Part shown: piece after piece, positions 1 through 8,833 of the stretch
How positions within the stretch are numbered: the first letter of the stretch is position 1
How the letters are laid out: each line of letters begins with the position of its first letter
Source: Candidatus Lachnoclostridium pullistercoris
GTDB taxonomy: Bacteria > Bacillota > Clostridia > Lachnospirales > Lachnospiraceae
Assembly (NCBI GenBank): GCA_019119775.1
Contig: DWWL01000041.1
Span: 1-48,252, forward strand
Direction of reading: 5' to 3'
DNA length: 48,252 nt
The notes under the pieces: generated by a model
What the model saw: only the letters and a program-made list of their open reading frames with translations
Databases searched by the model: none
Told to the model about the DNA's origin: nothing
Position numbers and translations under genes: made by a program

Positions 1-961
1 TCTTTTCATAGGCCTCCACCAGCCGCTCCACGTAAGATTTGGGGAGACGGTAGTTGAGAATGGCATAGGTCAGCATTCCGCCCGGCTTATCCATTTTGTC
101 GATCACGGTCACTGCATGGCCTGCCCGGCGCAGGTAATATGCCGCGCTTAAACCTGCCGGTCCTGCGCCCACCAGAGCTACCCGGCGTCCTGTCTCCTTC
201 TCCGGAGCCTGGTAAAACTGATCTGCGTGGTCCAGAATATAGTCGCCCACATACCGCTCCACGCTGTGGATGGAGACGCCCTCATCGGAAAGGCAGCGGT
301 TACACTGTTCCTGGCAGGTATGGGCACACACTCTGGAGGTGATCATGGGCATGGGATTGGCTTCCATAAGGATTTCAGCCGCCTTTTCTGTGTTTCCCTG
401 ACGGAGCTGTTCCATATAAGCGGGAATATCCGTATTGGCCGGACACTGAATGGCACAGGGAGTCATATGGGTCTTCATTCCTCCGAAGATGGAGTGATAG
501 CGGTTATCTCCCATCACCGCATAGCATTCTTTTCCGCCCTTTCTCATGCAGTCCATCCGGCCGCCCACTCCGTGGGGATAGCGGTAAAACCAGCACCGCA
601 CATCCTGACAGATATTTCCGCCGATGGTTGCCACATTGCGGATCAGAGGAGTGGCCACCGATCTGGCCGCCTGGGCCAGCACCGGAGCCTTCTCGTTTAA
701 CAGCGGGGATTTGGCTATATCTGCCAGCTTGGTCAGAGCCCCGATCTCAATCCCATCTTCTGTCTCTTTTATGTATTCATCGCCGGGAATTGTCTTCAAA
801 TCCACCACAACTTCCGGGTATTCTTCCAGAATCTGCTCTTTCAGCACTCCCAAAAGGTCGGAACCGCCCGCGATGGCAACCTTTCTTCCCTTTCTGCTGT
901 CCTTTAACAGGGAGACTGCCTCATCAAAAGAAGCCGCGCTCTCATGTTCAAAATTTTTCAC
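1..961 (-). CDS. Molybdenum hydroxylase FAD subunit fused to a GltD-like oxidoreductase (partial, 3' end outside window)
   Basis: The gene starts with GTG at 961, with GGGGAGG seven bases upstream, and runs open to the left edge (320 codons visible). Residues 1 to about 125 look like the FAD-binding domain of xanthine dehydrogenase/CoxM subunits (AGGSDLL, then NVATIGGNICQD). Next comes a Cys-containing insert with C-x14-C-x7-C spacing, resembling the [4Fe-4S] insert of the 4-hydroxybenzoyl-CoA reductase beta subunit. From about residue 170 the protein becomes glutamate-synthase-small-subunit-like: CAIQCPANTDIPAYM, HTCQEQCNRC, then a Rossmann motif VALVGAGPAGLSAAYYLRRAG. The fusion would let FAD/Fe-S chemistry exchange electrons between the Mo enzyme and NAD(P)H or ferredoxin (inference). 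It is the last visible gene of the operon, 16 bases after the Mo subunit. Confidence 0.85.
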   Translation of the reverse strand, partial: MKNFEHESAASFDEAVSLLKDSRKGRKVAIAGGSDLLGVLKEQILEEYPEVVVDLKTIPGDEYIKETEDGIEIGALTKLADIAKSPLLNEKAPVLAQAARSVATPLIRNVATIGGNICQDVRCWFYRYPHGVGGRMDCMRKGGKECYAVMGDNRYHSIFGGMKTHMTPCAIQCPANTDIPAYMEQLRQGNTEKAAEILMEANPMPMITSRVCAHTCQEQCNRCLSDEGVSIHSVERYVGDYILDHADQFYQAPEKETGRRVALVGAGPAGLSAAYYLRRAGHAVTVIDKMDKPGGMLTYAILNYRLPKSYVERLVEAYEK

Positions 962-977
962 AGTGAATCCTCCCCTC

Positions 978-3299
978 TCATGCTTTTCCTAATGCTCTCA
1001 AAATCACCGCCGGAGTCGCAGGATAATCTTTCACGTCCACACCGATGGCGTTGGAAATTGCCATAAGAACGGCGCTGGCGCCGGCTGCTCCCGATATCTC
1101 CCCGATTCCCAGAGCCTTGAACATAAACGAATCGATCTGGGACTCCATCACATAAGCATCATAGGGCGGGAACTCATTAAACGGTCTCCATTTATAATCA
1201 ATCAGGTTGGAAGTTAAAAGTCTTCCCGTGCCGGGATCCAGAATGCACTCCTCAAAGATAGCCGTGTCAATGCTGGCCGATCCAAAGCCGCCGTGCAGCT
1301 GCATCTCGATTGCCTTGGAATCGATGATCTGGCCCACATCTGTGCCGCCGGCCACCTTTACAATGGAAGTGCGTCCCGTCTCCAGATCCACTTCCACCTC
1401 CACAAACAGTGCCATGCAGCTGGGAATATTGAACATTTCCATGTGCTTGCCGTATCCCACAATGCTCAATTCCTTGGGAGCCAGCTTGAACATGGGGATG
1501 CACAGTTCCGGCGTATCACGGACAAATACCATAAAATCTTTCGTCTCCATCTGGTCCACGGAACGTCTGAAATGACGGGCTCCCAGCTCCAGTGCCTGCC
1601 GTTTGGCATCCAGCGCCGCCAGGGAAACTGCCTTGCCTGTGGTGATGGTTCCTCTGGATCCGCACAGGCCGTAGTTGGAGGGATTGAACTTGGTTCCCGG
1701 GTCTGTGATGGATACCTTCTCCACCGGAACATTCAGAACCTCCGCCACGATCTTGCAGGCGTTGCTCCTGGTTCCCATGCCGGACTCTGTAATGTCACAC
1801 TCGATCACTGCCGTGGACGCTCTGGGATTTCCCACCAGATCCGGAACAATGCGGACAATGGCTTCCGTGTTGTCCTCACTGATATCCGCGTTACCGATCA
1901 CGCCCATGCCGATGCCTCTGGCCTTTGTCCCGTTTACGGAAGTGGGCACATTCCATCCCTTCCATTTTTCTGACCAGCCGAAGCGGTCTGCCGCGTTCTG
2001 CATGGCCTCCGGGAAGAACAGGGAAGAACGGCTCTGCCACCACCGTCCGTCCCGCCAGATAAAGCGGTCTCCGGGAGCGATATAATTCTTTTTAAACACA
2101 TCCAGAGGATTGAAATTTCCCTCTTTCATGACTGTGCACATCAGCCGCTCCAGACAGCTGTTTAACTCCTGTCCGCCGTATCCTCTCACGATGCCTGCCG
2201 GCTGTTTGTTGGTCACGGCAATGTGGCTGTCCATATACCAGTTGGGGCATTTGGCGCATACCAGCTGGGCCTCGCCCAGACCTACGCCTACCTGGCCCTG
2301 TACGGAGTCTGCCACAGCGCCCGTATCCACCAGCCAGTCTCCTTCTACCGCCCGCACATAGCCTTCCTTATCCATGCCGATCTTCGCCGTGATGGTGCTG
2401 CCCAGTCTGACCTCATAGGACATGAGCTGTTCTTCCTTGGTCAGCACGATCTTCACCGGCCGCTTCGTCACCAGAGACAGCATGGAGGCGGAAAGGACAG
2501 TGGTCATCAGGGACTGCTTGTTTCCGTAGCTTCCTCCCACATTGAAGGTTTTCACGTTCAGATTGGAATGGGGAATTCTTCCCTCGCCCATCAGCTTCAG
2601 GATATGGGCACTCTGGGAGGATGCCCAGATGGTGTACTCGTTGCCGCCCTCATATTTGGCGATGCAGCAGGGCGTCTCTGGAGCCAGAGGAGAAGGCATC
2701 TTGTCAAAAGCCACCTTATCCTCCGCCACATAGGCTGCTTCCTCAAATCCTTTTTTCACATCTCCCCGGATGATCTGCCACCAGGGTCCGTCCGGCTGGA
2801 AATACTTGATTCCGTTATCCACATGATTTCCCTTGAATCTGGGGTAGATCTCCACTGCCCCCTCTTTCAGGGCATCCTCCGCGGAAAATACGGCTTCCAG
2901 CTGTTCATATTCCACATCGATCAGATCCAGGGCCTCTGTGGCGATCTCTTCCGTGTCTGCCGCAACCAGAGCCACCAGATCTCCCACAAAATAAACCTTA
3001 TCCTCCATCAGGAGTCTGTGCACCGGGAGCCCCAGTCCCCATTTCTCCGGCATATTTTTATGAGTTACCACCGCCCGGACGCCGGGAAGGGCCTCTGCCT
3101 TTGAAGTGTCGATGGAAAGAATTTTCGCATGGGGGTAAGGACTTCTCTTGGTCTTCCCATAAAGCATGTGCGGAACGGAAAAATCGTCCAGAAAGATTGC
3201 CTTTCCCGTTACAATATCTCTTGCATCCTTTCTGGGCGTGTACTTTCCGATATGCCGGTAATTGGGCTGTTTGATATCACGATACTCAAGTTTGCTCAT
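978..3299 (-). CDS. Molybdopterin-binding (large) subunit of a xanthine dehydrogenase family enzyme
   Basis: This 773-residue protein is the catalytic subunit of a molybdenum hydroxylase that would insert water oxygen into a heterocycle or aldehyde. Visible family marks are the N-terminal 'hammerhead' (GKYTPRKDARDIVTGKAIFLDD), GGSYGNKQSL and VRGYGGQE in the Mo-pterin binding region, SGMGTRSNACKIVAEVL, and the C-terminal GIGEISGAAGASAVLMAISNA containing the expected catalytic glutamate. ATG at 3299 is preceded by AAAGGAGGG. It lies 18 bases after the [2Fe-2S] subunit and 16 before the FAD subunit. The substrate cannot be read from sequence; purine, nicotinate-like and aldehyde substrates all remain possible. 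Confidence 0.9.
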   Translation of the reverse strand: MSKLEYRDIKQPNYRHIGKYTPRKDARDIVTGKAIFLDDFSVPHMLYGKTKRSPYPHAKILSIDTSKAEALPGVRAVVTHKNMPEKWGLGLPVHRLLMEDKVYFVGDLVALVAADTEEIATEALDLIDVEYEQLEAVFSAEDALKEGAVEIYPRFKGNHVDNGIKYFQPDGPWWQIIRGDVKKGFEEAAYVAEDKVAFDKMPSPLAPETPCCIAKYEGGNEYTIWASSQSAHILKLMGEGRIPHSNLNVKTFNVGGSYGNKQSLMTTVLSASMLSLVTKRPVKIVLTKEEQLMSYEVRLGSTITAKIGMDKEGYVRAVEGDWLVDTGAVADSVQGQVGVGLGEAQLVCAKCPNWYMDSHIAVTNKQPAGIVRGYGGQELNSCLERLMCTVMKEGNFNPLDVFKKNYIAPGDRFIWRDGRWWQSRSSLFFPEAMQNAADRFGWSEKWKGWNVPTSVNGTKARGIGMGVIGNADISEDNTEAIVRIVPDLVGNPRASTAVIECDITESGMGTRSNACKIVAEVLNVPVEKVSITDPGTKFNPSNYGLCGSRGTITTGKAVSLAALDAKRQALELGARHFRRSVDQMETKDFMVFVRDTPELCIPMFKLAPKELSIVGYGKHMEMFNIPSCMALFVEVEVDLETGRTSIVKVAGGTDVGQIIDSKAIEMQLHGGFGSASIDTAIFEECILDPGTGRLLTSNLIDYKWRPFNEFPPYDAYVMESQIDSFMFKALGIGEISGAAGASAVLMAISNAIGVDVKDYPATPAVILRALGKA

Positions 3300-3317
3300 T
3301 CTTTTTGTGCCCTCCTT

Positions 3318-3929
3318 TTAATCCAGTGTGCGGTCGCTGCTGGTCCCATACGCGTAGGGGCTTAAAAACAGCTCTTCGCGAACCGGGATCGGATCCTTCA
3401 CATCATCGTTGGCCCGGTGCAGCACGGCCGTGTGGTCTTCTCCGTTTCCGGCCACCCGGTTGATCGCCCGCATGACCGTGTAATGGCTGATGCAGCGGCA
3501 GTAATTGCCGGACAGCGCCTCCTTGATCTCATCGGGAGTGGGATGGGGATTCTCCAGAAGCAGCGCCTTGGCCGCCATAATAATTCCGGGCGTGCAGTAG
3601 CCGCACTGAAACGCGTACTCATCGATGAACGCCTGCTGAAGGGGATCCAGCCCTTTTTCCGGATCTTCCAGTCCCTCAATGGTCACGATCTCCCGTCCAT
3701 CGCACTCGATCGTGAGCAGCATGCAGGACGTCACCCCTTTTCCGTCCATGAGCACGGTACAGCAGCCGCAGGCTCCTTCATTGCAGGATTCCTTGGTCCC
3801 GGTGAGCGAAAGCCGCTTGCGCAGTGTTTCCGACAGTGTTTCCGACGGAGGGACCTGGCCGAAGCCATCTCCGATCGAGAAACGATATTCCCGTCCGTTG
3901 ACCGTCAGGGTCACATACTGTTTCTTCAT
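3318..3929 (-). CDS. [2Fe-2S] iron-sulfur subunit of the molybdenum hydroxylase
   Basis: This 203-residue protein carries the two [2Fe-2S] clusters that pass electrons from the Mo site to the FAD subunit. The plant-ferredoxin cluster is seen as CNEGACGCCTVLMDG with SCMLL, and the second cluster as QCGYCTPGIIM with GNYCRCISH. The likely start is ATG 3929, 11 bases from AGGAGG; a longer reading exists but lacks a ribosome site. There is a C-terminal tail of about 45 residues after the usual helical domain. First gene of the operon, behind a TTGACA promoter. Confidence 0.9.
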   Translation of the reverse strand: MKKQYVTLTVNGREYRFSIGDGFGQVPPSETLSETLRKRLSLTGTKESCNEGACGCCTVLMDGKGVTSCMLLTIECDGREIVTIEGLEDPEKGLDPLQQAFIDEYAFQCGYCTPGIIMAAKALLLENPHPTPDEIKEALSGNYCRCISHYTVMRAINRVAGNGEDHTAVLHRANDDVKDPIPVREELFLSPYAYGTSSDRTLD

Positions 3930-4014
3930 AACATTGACTACCTCCTGTCTGTTATTAACCGATCCCACAGCTGATGTTCTCCCTGTGCTTAATATAGGTC
4001 GGTCGATTGATTTA

Positions 4015-4043
4015 AATTTAACACGCTATGTACAATATGTCAA
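4015..4043 (-). promoter_or_regulatory. Probable sigma-A promoter of the molybdenum hydroxylase operon
   Basis: On the minus strand TTGACA (4038-4043) is followed after 17 bases by TAAATT (4015-4020), about 90 bases ahead of the [2Fe-2S] subunit start. An adjacent stretch containing GGTCGGTCGATTGATTT (plus strand 3997-4013) could hold the binding site of the neighbouring TetR protein, but it is not a clean palindrome, so that is a guess. Confidence 0.55.
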
Positions 4044-4095
4044 TAGTTCATTAAGAATGGTGGCGGTTCCCAAGCGTTTTTTATGCACAAACGAC

Positions 4096-4140
4096 AAAAA
4101 CATCCCTTTGAGAGAATCATTTTTTGTTCTCAAAGGGATG
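4096..4140 (-). terminator. Intrinsic terminator after the tetR gene
   Basis: A perfect 13-bp stem (CATCCCTTTGAGA, 4101-4113, with its complement at 4128-4140) is followed on the minus strand by TTTTTG. It lies 38 bases past the tetR stop and separates tetR from the hydroxylase promoter. Confidence 0.85.
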
Positions 4141-4177
4141 TTCATATTTTTGAATAACCTTGTGATTTTTTACAAAT

Positions 4178-4825
4178 TTAATCTGCTTTTTCTCTCAGCT
4201 CACGGACGATGGCCATGCAGCTGCTGCTGATCTCCTTTTTCACCCAATCCGGATCTTTTTCTTTTTCCGGGCTGCCTTCCAGATAGGGGGCAATCAGGCT
4301 CTTATGCTCTCCAAACGCAATAATGCTTCCATTGATAAAACGGCTGATCACCCTCGCCCTTCCGTCTGAAAGGGGAGCGATCACCTGAAGCAGCCGTGCC
4401 ATCACCTCTTCCTCCTGATGAAAAACAGTTTTTGTCAGCGTGTGGCTGCTCTCCGGACTGATCTCCTCCCGGTACACCATGGCCAGCGTGGTCTGATACC
4501 GTTTTCCGAACGCCGCCTCGATCTGCACGCCGATCAGATCCTCCAGATACTTCCAGGCCTTCTCCTCTGTCATGGTCTGATCTTCAAATTCTTTTTCTAT
4601 TTTTTCCCGGATCGGACTGTAATATTCCCGGATCTTTTCCACAATATAATTCAGGCACGCCTGATACAGGCACTCTTTATTGGTATAGTGGAACGCAATT
4701 GCCGACAGATTTACCCCCGCTTCCGCCGCGATCATCCGGGTGGATGTGGCTGCGTATCCATATTTGGAAAACAGTTTGATCCCAGCCCGGATCAGTTTGT
4801 CTTTCGTATTCACTTTCTCTTTCAT
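4178..4825 (-). CDS. TetR family transcriptional regulator
   Basis: This 215-residue repressor has a typical N-terminal TetR DNA-binding domain (residues 6-55: KDKLIRAGIKLFSKYGYAATSTRMIAAEAGVNLSAIAFHY) and a helical ligand domain of the YbiH/DUF1956 kind. ATG 4825 has AGGAGG 5 bases upstream; a longer in-frame extension is only the shadow of the upstream gene. It lies 28 bases after the phosphatase/HD gene, so the two are probably co-transcribed, and it precedes the hydroxylase operon, which it may control (inference from position). Confidence 0.9.
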   Translation of the reverse strand: MKEKVNTKDKLIRAGIKLFSKYGYAATSTRMIAAEAGVNLSAIAFHYTNKECLYQACLNYIVEKIREYYSPIREKIEKEFEDQTMTEEKAWKYLEDLIGVQIEAAFGKRYQTTLAMVYREEISPESSHTLTKTVFHQEEEVMARLLQVIAPLSDGRARVISRFINGSIIAFGEHKSLIAPYLEGSPEKEKDPDWVKKEISSSCMAIVRELREKAD

Positions 4826-4853
4826 AAATCCTCCTGTCTCCTTTGCCGGCCAG

Positions 4854-5969
4854 TCAGCCGTCCGCAGCCGGCCGGCAACCTTCTTTCCCCAGAACAGACT
4901 CCAGGCAGTGCGCGACGGCCTCAGCCTGCCGGTACTGGTTCTGATGACTCCAGACTGCCTCCGGCGCAGAGCATTTCCCCATGCTGGCTCTGAACCGTTC
5001 TTCCAGAGAAACCATTTGGCTTCCTTCCACGCATTTATCTGCCAGAAATACCAGGGAATCTTCTGTGAGGCGGCTCTCTTCCCCAGGAGAGAGCCTGTGG
5101 TGCGCTGCCACGATCTGAGCCAGCCGGTCATATCCTTCTCCCCGCAGGATCCTTCCCCCCTGAGTGGCGTGATCCGGCTTTGTTCTGGCAATGTCGTGAA
5201 GGAACGCCGCCTCATAGGTCAGTTCCCGGTCTATGGGCAGCCCCGCCTCGGCCAGTCTGTCCGCCCACATGCCGGCCAGTTCCGCCACCGCCTGCTGATG
5301 TTCCCTCACCAGCTGAGGGACTTGAAATCTGTCCCACAGGCGGAAGCATTCTGCTCTTCCCGGACAGACGGCAGGCCGGATTCCCACATGGGAAAAATCC
5401 GCTGACAGTGAACCGGCTTCGGCCTGAAGTCTGCTCACCGTTCCGCACGCCAGAGGAATATCCATAATATGGGCCGGATCCCAGTTTAAAAGCATGCAGA
5501 TCAGTCCCCGCGCCGCTCCGCTGTGTGTCACCAGCACCAGATCTCCCTCTGTCTGGCTCAGCAGTTTTTCAATGGCAGACCGAAGCCTGGCCCCTCCCTG
5601 AAGAAAGGATTCCCCTCCCGGCGGGGCCACCGCTCCCAGGCAGCGGCCCCGCTGTTCATAGAGGTCGGGATAACAGGCACGAATCTCTTCAAATGAACGG
5701 CCTTCCCAGTCTCCGCCGTTAATCTCTGTCAGTTCCGGGTCCATCCGCACCTGCTTTTTGTCTCCCGTCATAATCGCCGCCGTCTCCGCACACCTGGATA
5801 AAGGGCTGGAAAATACCCGTCCTCTGTCCTTTTCCCGGTACCATTCTGCCAGTACCCGGGCCTGTTTTCTTCCTCTCCGGCTCAGCGGAATATCCTCTCT
5901 GCATACGCAGAAGCTTCCATTGCCCTTAGCCGCAGTCTCCCCGTGGCGCACCAGATATACCAGCCGCAT
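4854..5969 (-). CDS. Histidine phosphatase domain fused to HD phosphohydrolase domain
   Basis: This 371-residue two-domain protein has an N-terminal phosphoglycerate-mutase-type histidine phosphatase (YLVRHGETAAKGNG with the catalytic RHG, FSSPLSRCAETA, and VLVTHSGAARGL with the second catalytic His). It is joined to an HD domain (AAFLHDIARTKPDHATQGG, then IVAAHHRLSPGEE and FLADKCVEG). The ATG at 5969 gives the phosphatase its usual N-terminus; upstream is only a weak GGGGTGGGG site. Both halves are phosphoester hydrolases. Fusions of this sort occur beside molybdenum hydroxylase maturation genes, so a role in pterin/nucleotide cofactor handling is conceivable (inference). It heads the pair with tetR. 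Confidence 0.85.
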   Translation of the reverse strand: MRLVYLVRHGETAAKGNGSFCVCREDIPLSRRGRKQARVLAEWYREKDRGRVFSSPLSRCAETAAIMTGDKKQVRMDPELTEINGGDWEGRSFEEIRACYPDLYEQRGRCLGAVAPPGGESFLQGGARLRSAIEKLLSQTEGDLVLVTHSGAARGLICMLLNWDPAHIMDIPLACGTVSRLQAEAGSLSADFSHVGIRPAVCPGRAECFRLWDRFQVPQLVREHQQAVAELAGMWADRLAEAGLPIDRELTYEAAFLHDIARTKPDHATQGGRILRGEGYDRLAQIVAAHHRLSPGEESRLTEDSLVFLADKCVEGSQMVSLEERFRASMGKCSAPEAVWSHQNQYRQAEAVAHCLESVLGKEGCRPAADG

Positions 5970-6069
5970 CTTCCCCACCCCCATTTCGGCGGGCTCTGCA
6001 GAGTCCGAATCTAGGTCAAACGACCTGTATGATAAAGTAATAGTAGCATACCTATGGGAAAAATACAAG

Positions 6070-6098
6070 TTCCTGTTCTCAGCTGCCTGTGCTATAAT
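6070..6098 (+). promoter_or_regulatory. Promoter of the methyltransferase gene (extended -10)
   Basis: TGC TATAAT (-10 at 6093-6098) with TTCCTG 17 bases upstream. The extended -10 compensates for the weak -35. Transcription would start near 6105, about 25 bases before the gene. Confidence 0.6.
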
Positions 6099-6130
6099 AC
6101 TGAAAAACGCCGGATCAAACGAGGTGAATT

Positions 6131-6985
6131 ATGGAAAAGCTTGTAATCATGGGCGCCGGCCAGTTCGGCCGCGCTGCCGCCGCTCTTATCAACCGTGAAT
6201 CATTTTCCGTTCTGGCCGCTGCCGACCGGGACAGCCGTCTGTGGGGATCCTCCATGGACAGAATTCCTGTCATGAGCCCGCAGGAAGCCATGGCTTTAAA
6301 CCCAGACACTCTGCTCATCAGTGTGTCCGGCCGCGACCGTGCAGAAGCCATGAAATCCCAGGCGGAAAGCCTGGGATTTCATGGAAAAATCATCTTTCTG
6401 GATGAGATGCGCAGATATTTTGATATTCGTTCCTCTGTCCTGCTCCGTCTCTGCAGACGTCTGAACCATATGGGAATTCCAGGCAGTGTGGCGGAGCTGG
6501 GCGTATATAAAGGCGATACTGCCTGGAAACTGAACCTTCTGTTTCCCGACCGGCGCCTGTATCTGTTTGACACTTTCCAGGGATTTTCTGAAGCTGATAT
6601 CGCGGAGGAAAAAGCCCGCTCTCTGTCACGGGCCGAAGCCGGAGATTTTTCTGACACTTCAGAAAAATCTGTTATGTCCCGTCTTCCCTTTCCGGACCGG
6701 GCCGTGGTACGAAAAGGATTCTTTCCCGACACAGCATCCGGGCTGGAACAGGAAACCTTTGCCCTGGTCAGTCTGGATGCAGATCTGTACGCCCCCACTC
6801 TGGCCGGACTGGAATTTTTCTACCCCAGACTCAGCCCGGGAGGCGTCATAATCCTCCACGACTGGGACAACCGCCGGTTTCCCGGTGCCGGACAGGCTGT
6901 ATGCGTCTGGGAGCAGCAGCACGGCCCTCTGCCTCTCATCCCGCTGGGAGACCTGCACGGCACTGCGGTGATCATCCGCCCATAA
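6131..6985 (+). CDS. TylF/MycF-type O-methyltransferase with N-terminal nucleotide-binding domain
   Basis: This 284-residue protein has two parts. Residues 1 to about 95 resemble the N-terminal Rossmann-like domain of PglD-type sugar-modifying enzymes (KLVIMGAGQFGRAAAALI). Residues 105-284 are a TylF/macrocin-O-methyltransferase-like SAM domain: GSVAELGVYKGDTAWKLN, LYLFDTFQGFSE, SLDADLYAPTLAGLEFF and GGVIILHDW. Such two-domain proteins usually sit in surface-glycan or secondary-metabolite regions; here it is a single gene flanked by genes on the other strand. GAGGTG lies 6 bases before ATG 6131. The substrate is unknown. Confidence 0.85.
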   Translation: MEKLVIMGAGQFGRAAAALINRESFSVLAAADRDSRLWGSSMDRIPVMSPQEAMALNPDTLLISVSGRDRAEAMKSQAESLGFHGKIIFLDEMRRYFDIRSSVLLRLCRRLNHMGIPGSVAELGVYKGDTAWKLNLLFPDRRLYLFDTFQGFSEADIAEEKARSLSRAEAGDFSDTSEKSVMSRLPFPDRAVVRKGFFPDTASGLEQETFALVSLDADLYAPTLAGLEFFYPRLSPGGVIILHDWDNRRFPGAGQAVCVWEQQHGPLPLIPLGDLHGTAVIIRP

Positions 6986-6994
6986 ACCGATCCC

Positions 6995-7498
6995 CTATTT
7001 TTTCCCGAACCTGGCCCGCATAAGCGGCTTGATCCCGCCCGCCTCCAGAATCTTTACAGCCTGATCTCCCAGGGGCTCGCAGGGCAGCACCTCCCCTGTC
7101 TCCAGGATGGAGACTGTTCCATTCTTTAAGTCCAGGCGGACGGTCTGTCCGGGCTTTGCCCGGCGGCTGATCCCTCTGCAGATCACCGGCGGCAGCCCCA
7201 GATTGACCGCATTTCTGAAAAATATCCTGGCAAAAGAATCTGCCAGCACGGCGGCCGCTCCCATATTGATCAGAGCGATGACGGCGTGCTCCCTGCTGGA
7301 ACCGCAGCCGAAATTTCTTCCGGCCACTATGATCCCGCCTGCGGGGAACTGACCGGCAATGGCCTTATCCACCCCTTCCAGGCAGTGTTTTCCGATCTCC
7401 TTCGGGTCGGTGAGGGCCAGATAGCACCCCGGATAGATCTGATCCGTGTCCACGTTGTCGCCCACCACCATAACCTTTCCTTCCAATTCCTCTCTCAT
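6995..7498 (-). CDS. Isopropylmalate-isomerase-type dehydratase, small subunit (LeuD-like)
   Basis: This 167-residue swivelling domain of the aconitase superfamily shows VVGDNVDTDQIYPG at the start, GRNFGCGSSREHAVIAL for substrate recognition, and ADSFARIFFRNAVNLGLPP. It pairs with the large subunit ten bases upstream to hydrate/dehydrate a C-branched malate-type acid. ATG 7498 follows GGAGGAGAGC. With no other leucine-biosynthesis gene nearby and a GntR gene divergent, a catabolic relative such as 2,3-dimethylmalate or homoaconitate-type activity is as likely as leucine synthesis. Confidence 0.85.
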   Translation of the reverse strand: MREELEGKVMVVGDNVDTDQIYPGCYLALTDPKEIGKHCLEGVDKAIAGQFPAGGIIVAGRNFGCGSSREHAVIALINMGAAAVLADSFARIFFRNAVNLGLPPVICRGISRRAKPGQTVRLDLKNGTVSILETGEVLPCEPLGDQAVKILEAGGIKPLMRARFGKK

Positions 7499-7508
7499 GC
7501 TCTCCTCC

Positions 7509-8768
7509 TTACAGACAGGTTCTGGGATCCGTGATCCTTCCATTTAATATGCTGGCTGCCACTGCGGCCGGGCTGGCCAGATAGATCTGCGCCTCCGTGG
7601 AGCCCATCCTTCCCGGGAAATTCCGGTTGGTGCTGGAAATGCACACTTCCCCCGGCGCCAAGATCCCTTCGTGGGCGCCCAGGCAGGCACCGCAGCCGGG
7701 AGTGGCGACAGTGGCTCCCGCCTCCATCAGATCCTTCAGATATCCCTTCTCCATGGCTGCCAGCATCACCTCCCGCGACGCGGGGACAACCACCAGGCGG
7801 GTGTACGGCGGAATGTGCTTTCCCTTAAGGATCGCCGCCGCAGCTGCCAGATCCTCCTCCCTGCCTCCGGTGCAGCTGCCGATGTAGCCCTGGTCCACCC
7901 GCACCTCTTTCTCCGCCGCGACCTCCGGCAGAGGACGGACATTCTCCACGCTGCTCGGGCAGGCCAGCTGAGGCTCCAGGGCAGAAACGTCAAACAGATA
8001 CCGCTCCCCGTACACATATCCGGGATCCGTCGTCTCCACCTCGTACGGACAGCTGCACCTGGCGTTCACATAACTCAGCACTTCCTGGTTCGGCTGCATG
8101 TAAGCGGTCTTCGCCCCCATCTCCACGGCCATGTTGCAGATCACCATGCGCCCTGCCACATTCAGCCCTTCCACATAACTGCCGGTGAAATCGATGGCCT
8201 TGTAAACGGCTCCGTCCGCCCGGATCTTTCCCAGCACGGCCAGGATCACATCCTTGGGGTAGACTCCTTTTTTAGTCTCTCCCTCCAGCCGCACCTCAAT
8301 CACCTCCGGGACCCGGAACCACATTTCTCCCGTCATCAGAACCGCCGCCATGTCCGTGGCCCCGCAGCCTGTTCCCACAGCCCCGAAAGCCCCGTGGGTG
8401 GTCGTATGGCTGTCTGTAGCCACCACGATCATTCCCGGCCGGATCAGCCCCGCCTCCGGCATCACCTGGTGGCAGACGCCGCAGTTCGTGTCAAAATGGT
8501 ATTTCAGCTGATTTTTTCTGGCAAACTCCCTCATCTGACGGTGATTGCCCGCGCTCCGCACATCCGGAGTGGGCGCGTAGTGGTCGAACACAAACGCGCA
8601 TTTTTCCCGGTCCCAGACCTTCTCCCCTCCCATCTCATAAAAAGAGTAGATGGTCTGGAGATAGAGGTCGTTGATCTCCGCAAAATCCACCCTGGCTGTG
8701 ACGATCTCCCCGGCGGACACTTCTCTCCTGCCGCTGTGTCTGGCAAAAATCTTCTCCACGGCGTGCAT
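7509..8768 (-). CDS. Isopropylmalate-isomerase-type dehydratase, large subunit (LeuC-like)
   Basis: This 419-residue [4Fe-4S] dehydratase belongs to the LeuC/HacA/DmdA branch of the aconitase superfamily. The cluster ligands are visible in GSCTGG and in PGCGACLGAHEG. Other marks are DSHTTTHGAFGAVGTGCGATDMA and the C-terminal STNRNFPGRMGS. The length fits the short, two-subunit prokaryotic type. ATG 8768 follows AAAGGAGGGG. Co-transcribed with the small subunit and driven by a promoter whose start point is covered by a palindrome, next to a divergent GntR gene. The exact acid substrate is not determinable. Confidence 0.88.
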   Translation of the reverse strand: MHAVEKIFARHSGRREVSAGEIVTARVDFAEINDLYLQTIYSFYEMGGEKVWDREKCAFVFDHYAPTPDVRSAGNHRQMREFARKNQLKYHFDTNCGVCHQVMPEAGLIRPGMIVVATDSHTTTHGAFGAVGTGCGATDMAAVLMTGEMWFRVPEVIEVRLEGETKKGVYPKDVILAVLGKIRADGAVYKAIDFTGSYVEGLNVAGRMVICNMAVEMGAKTAYMQPNQEVLSYVNARCSCPYEVETTDPGYVYGERYLFDVSALEPQLACPSSVENVRPLPEVAAEKEVRVDQGYIGSCTGGREEDLAAAAAILKGKHIPPYTRLVVVPASREVMLAAMEKGYLKDLMEAGATVATPGCGACLGAHEGILAPGEVCISSTNRNFPGRMGSTEAQIYLASPAAVAASILNGRITDPRTCL

Positions 8769-8833
8769 GATTTCCCCTCCTTTTCAAGGCTCTCCCGGAA
8801 AGTCATTTCCCGGAAAGCTCTTTCTCTCAGATT

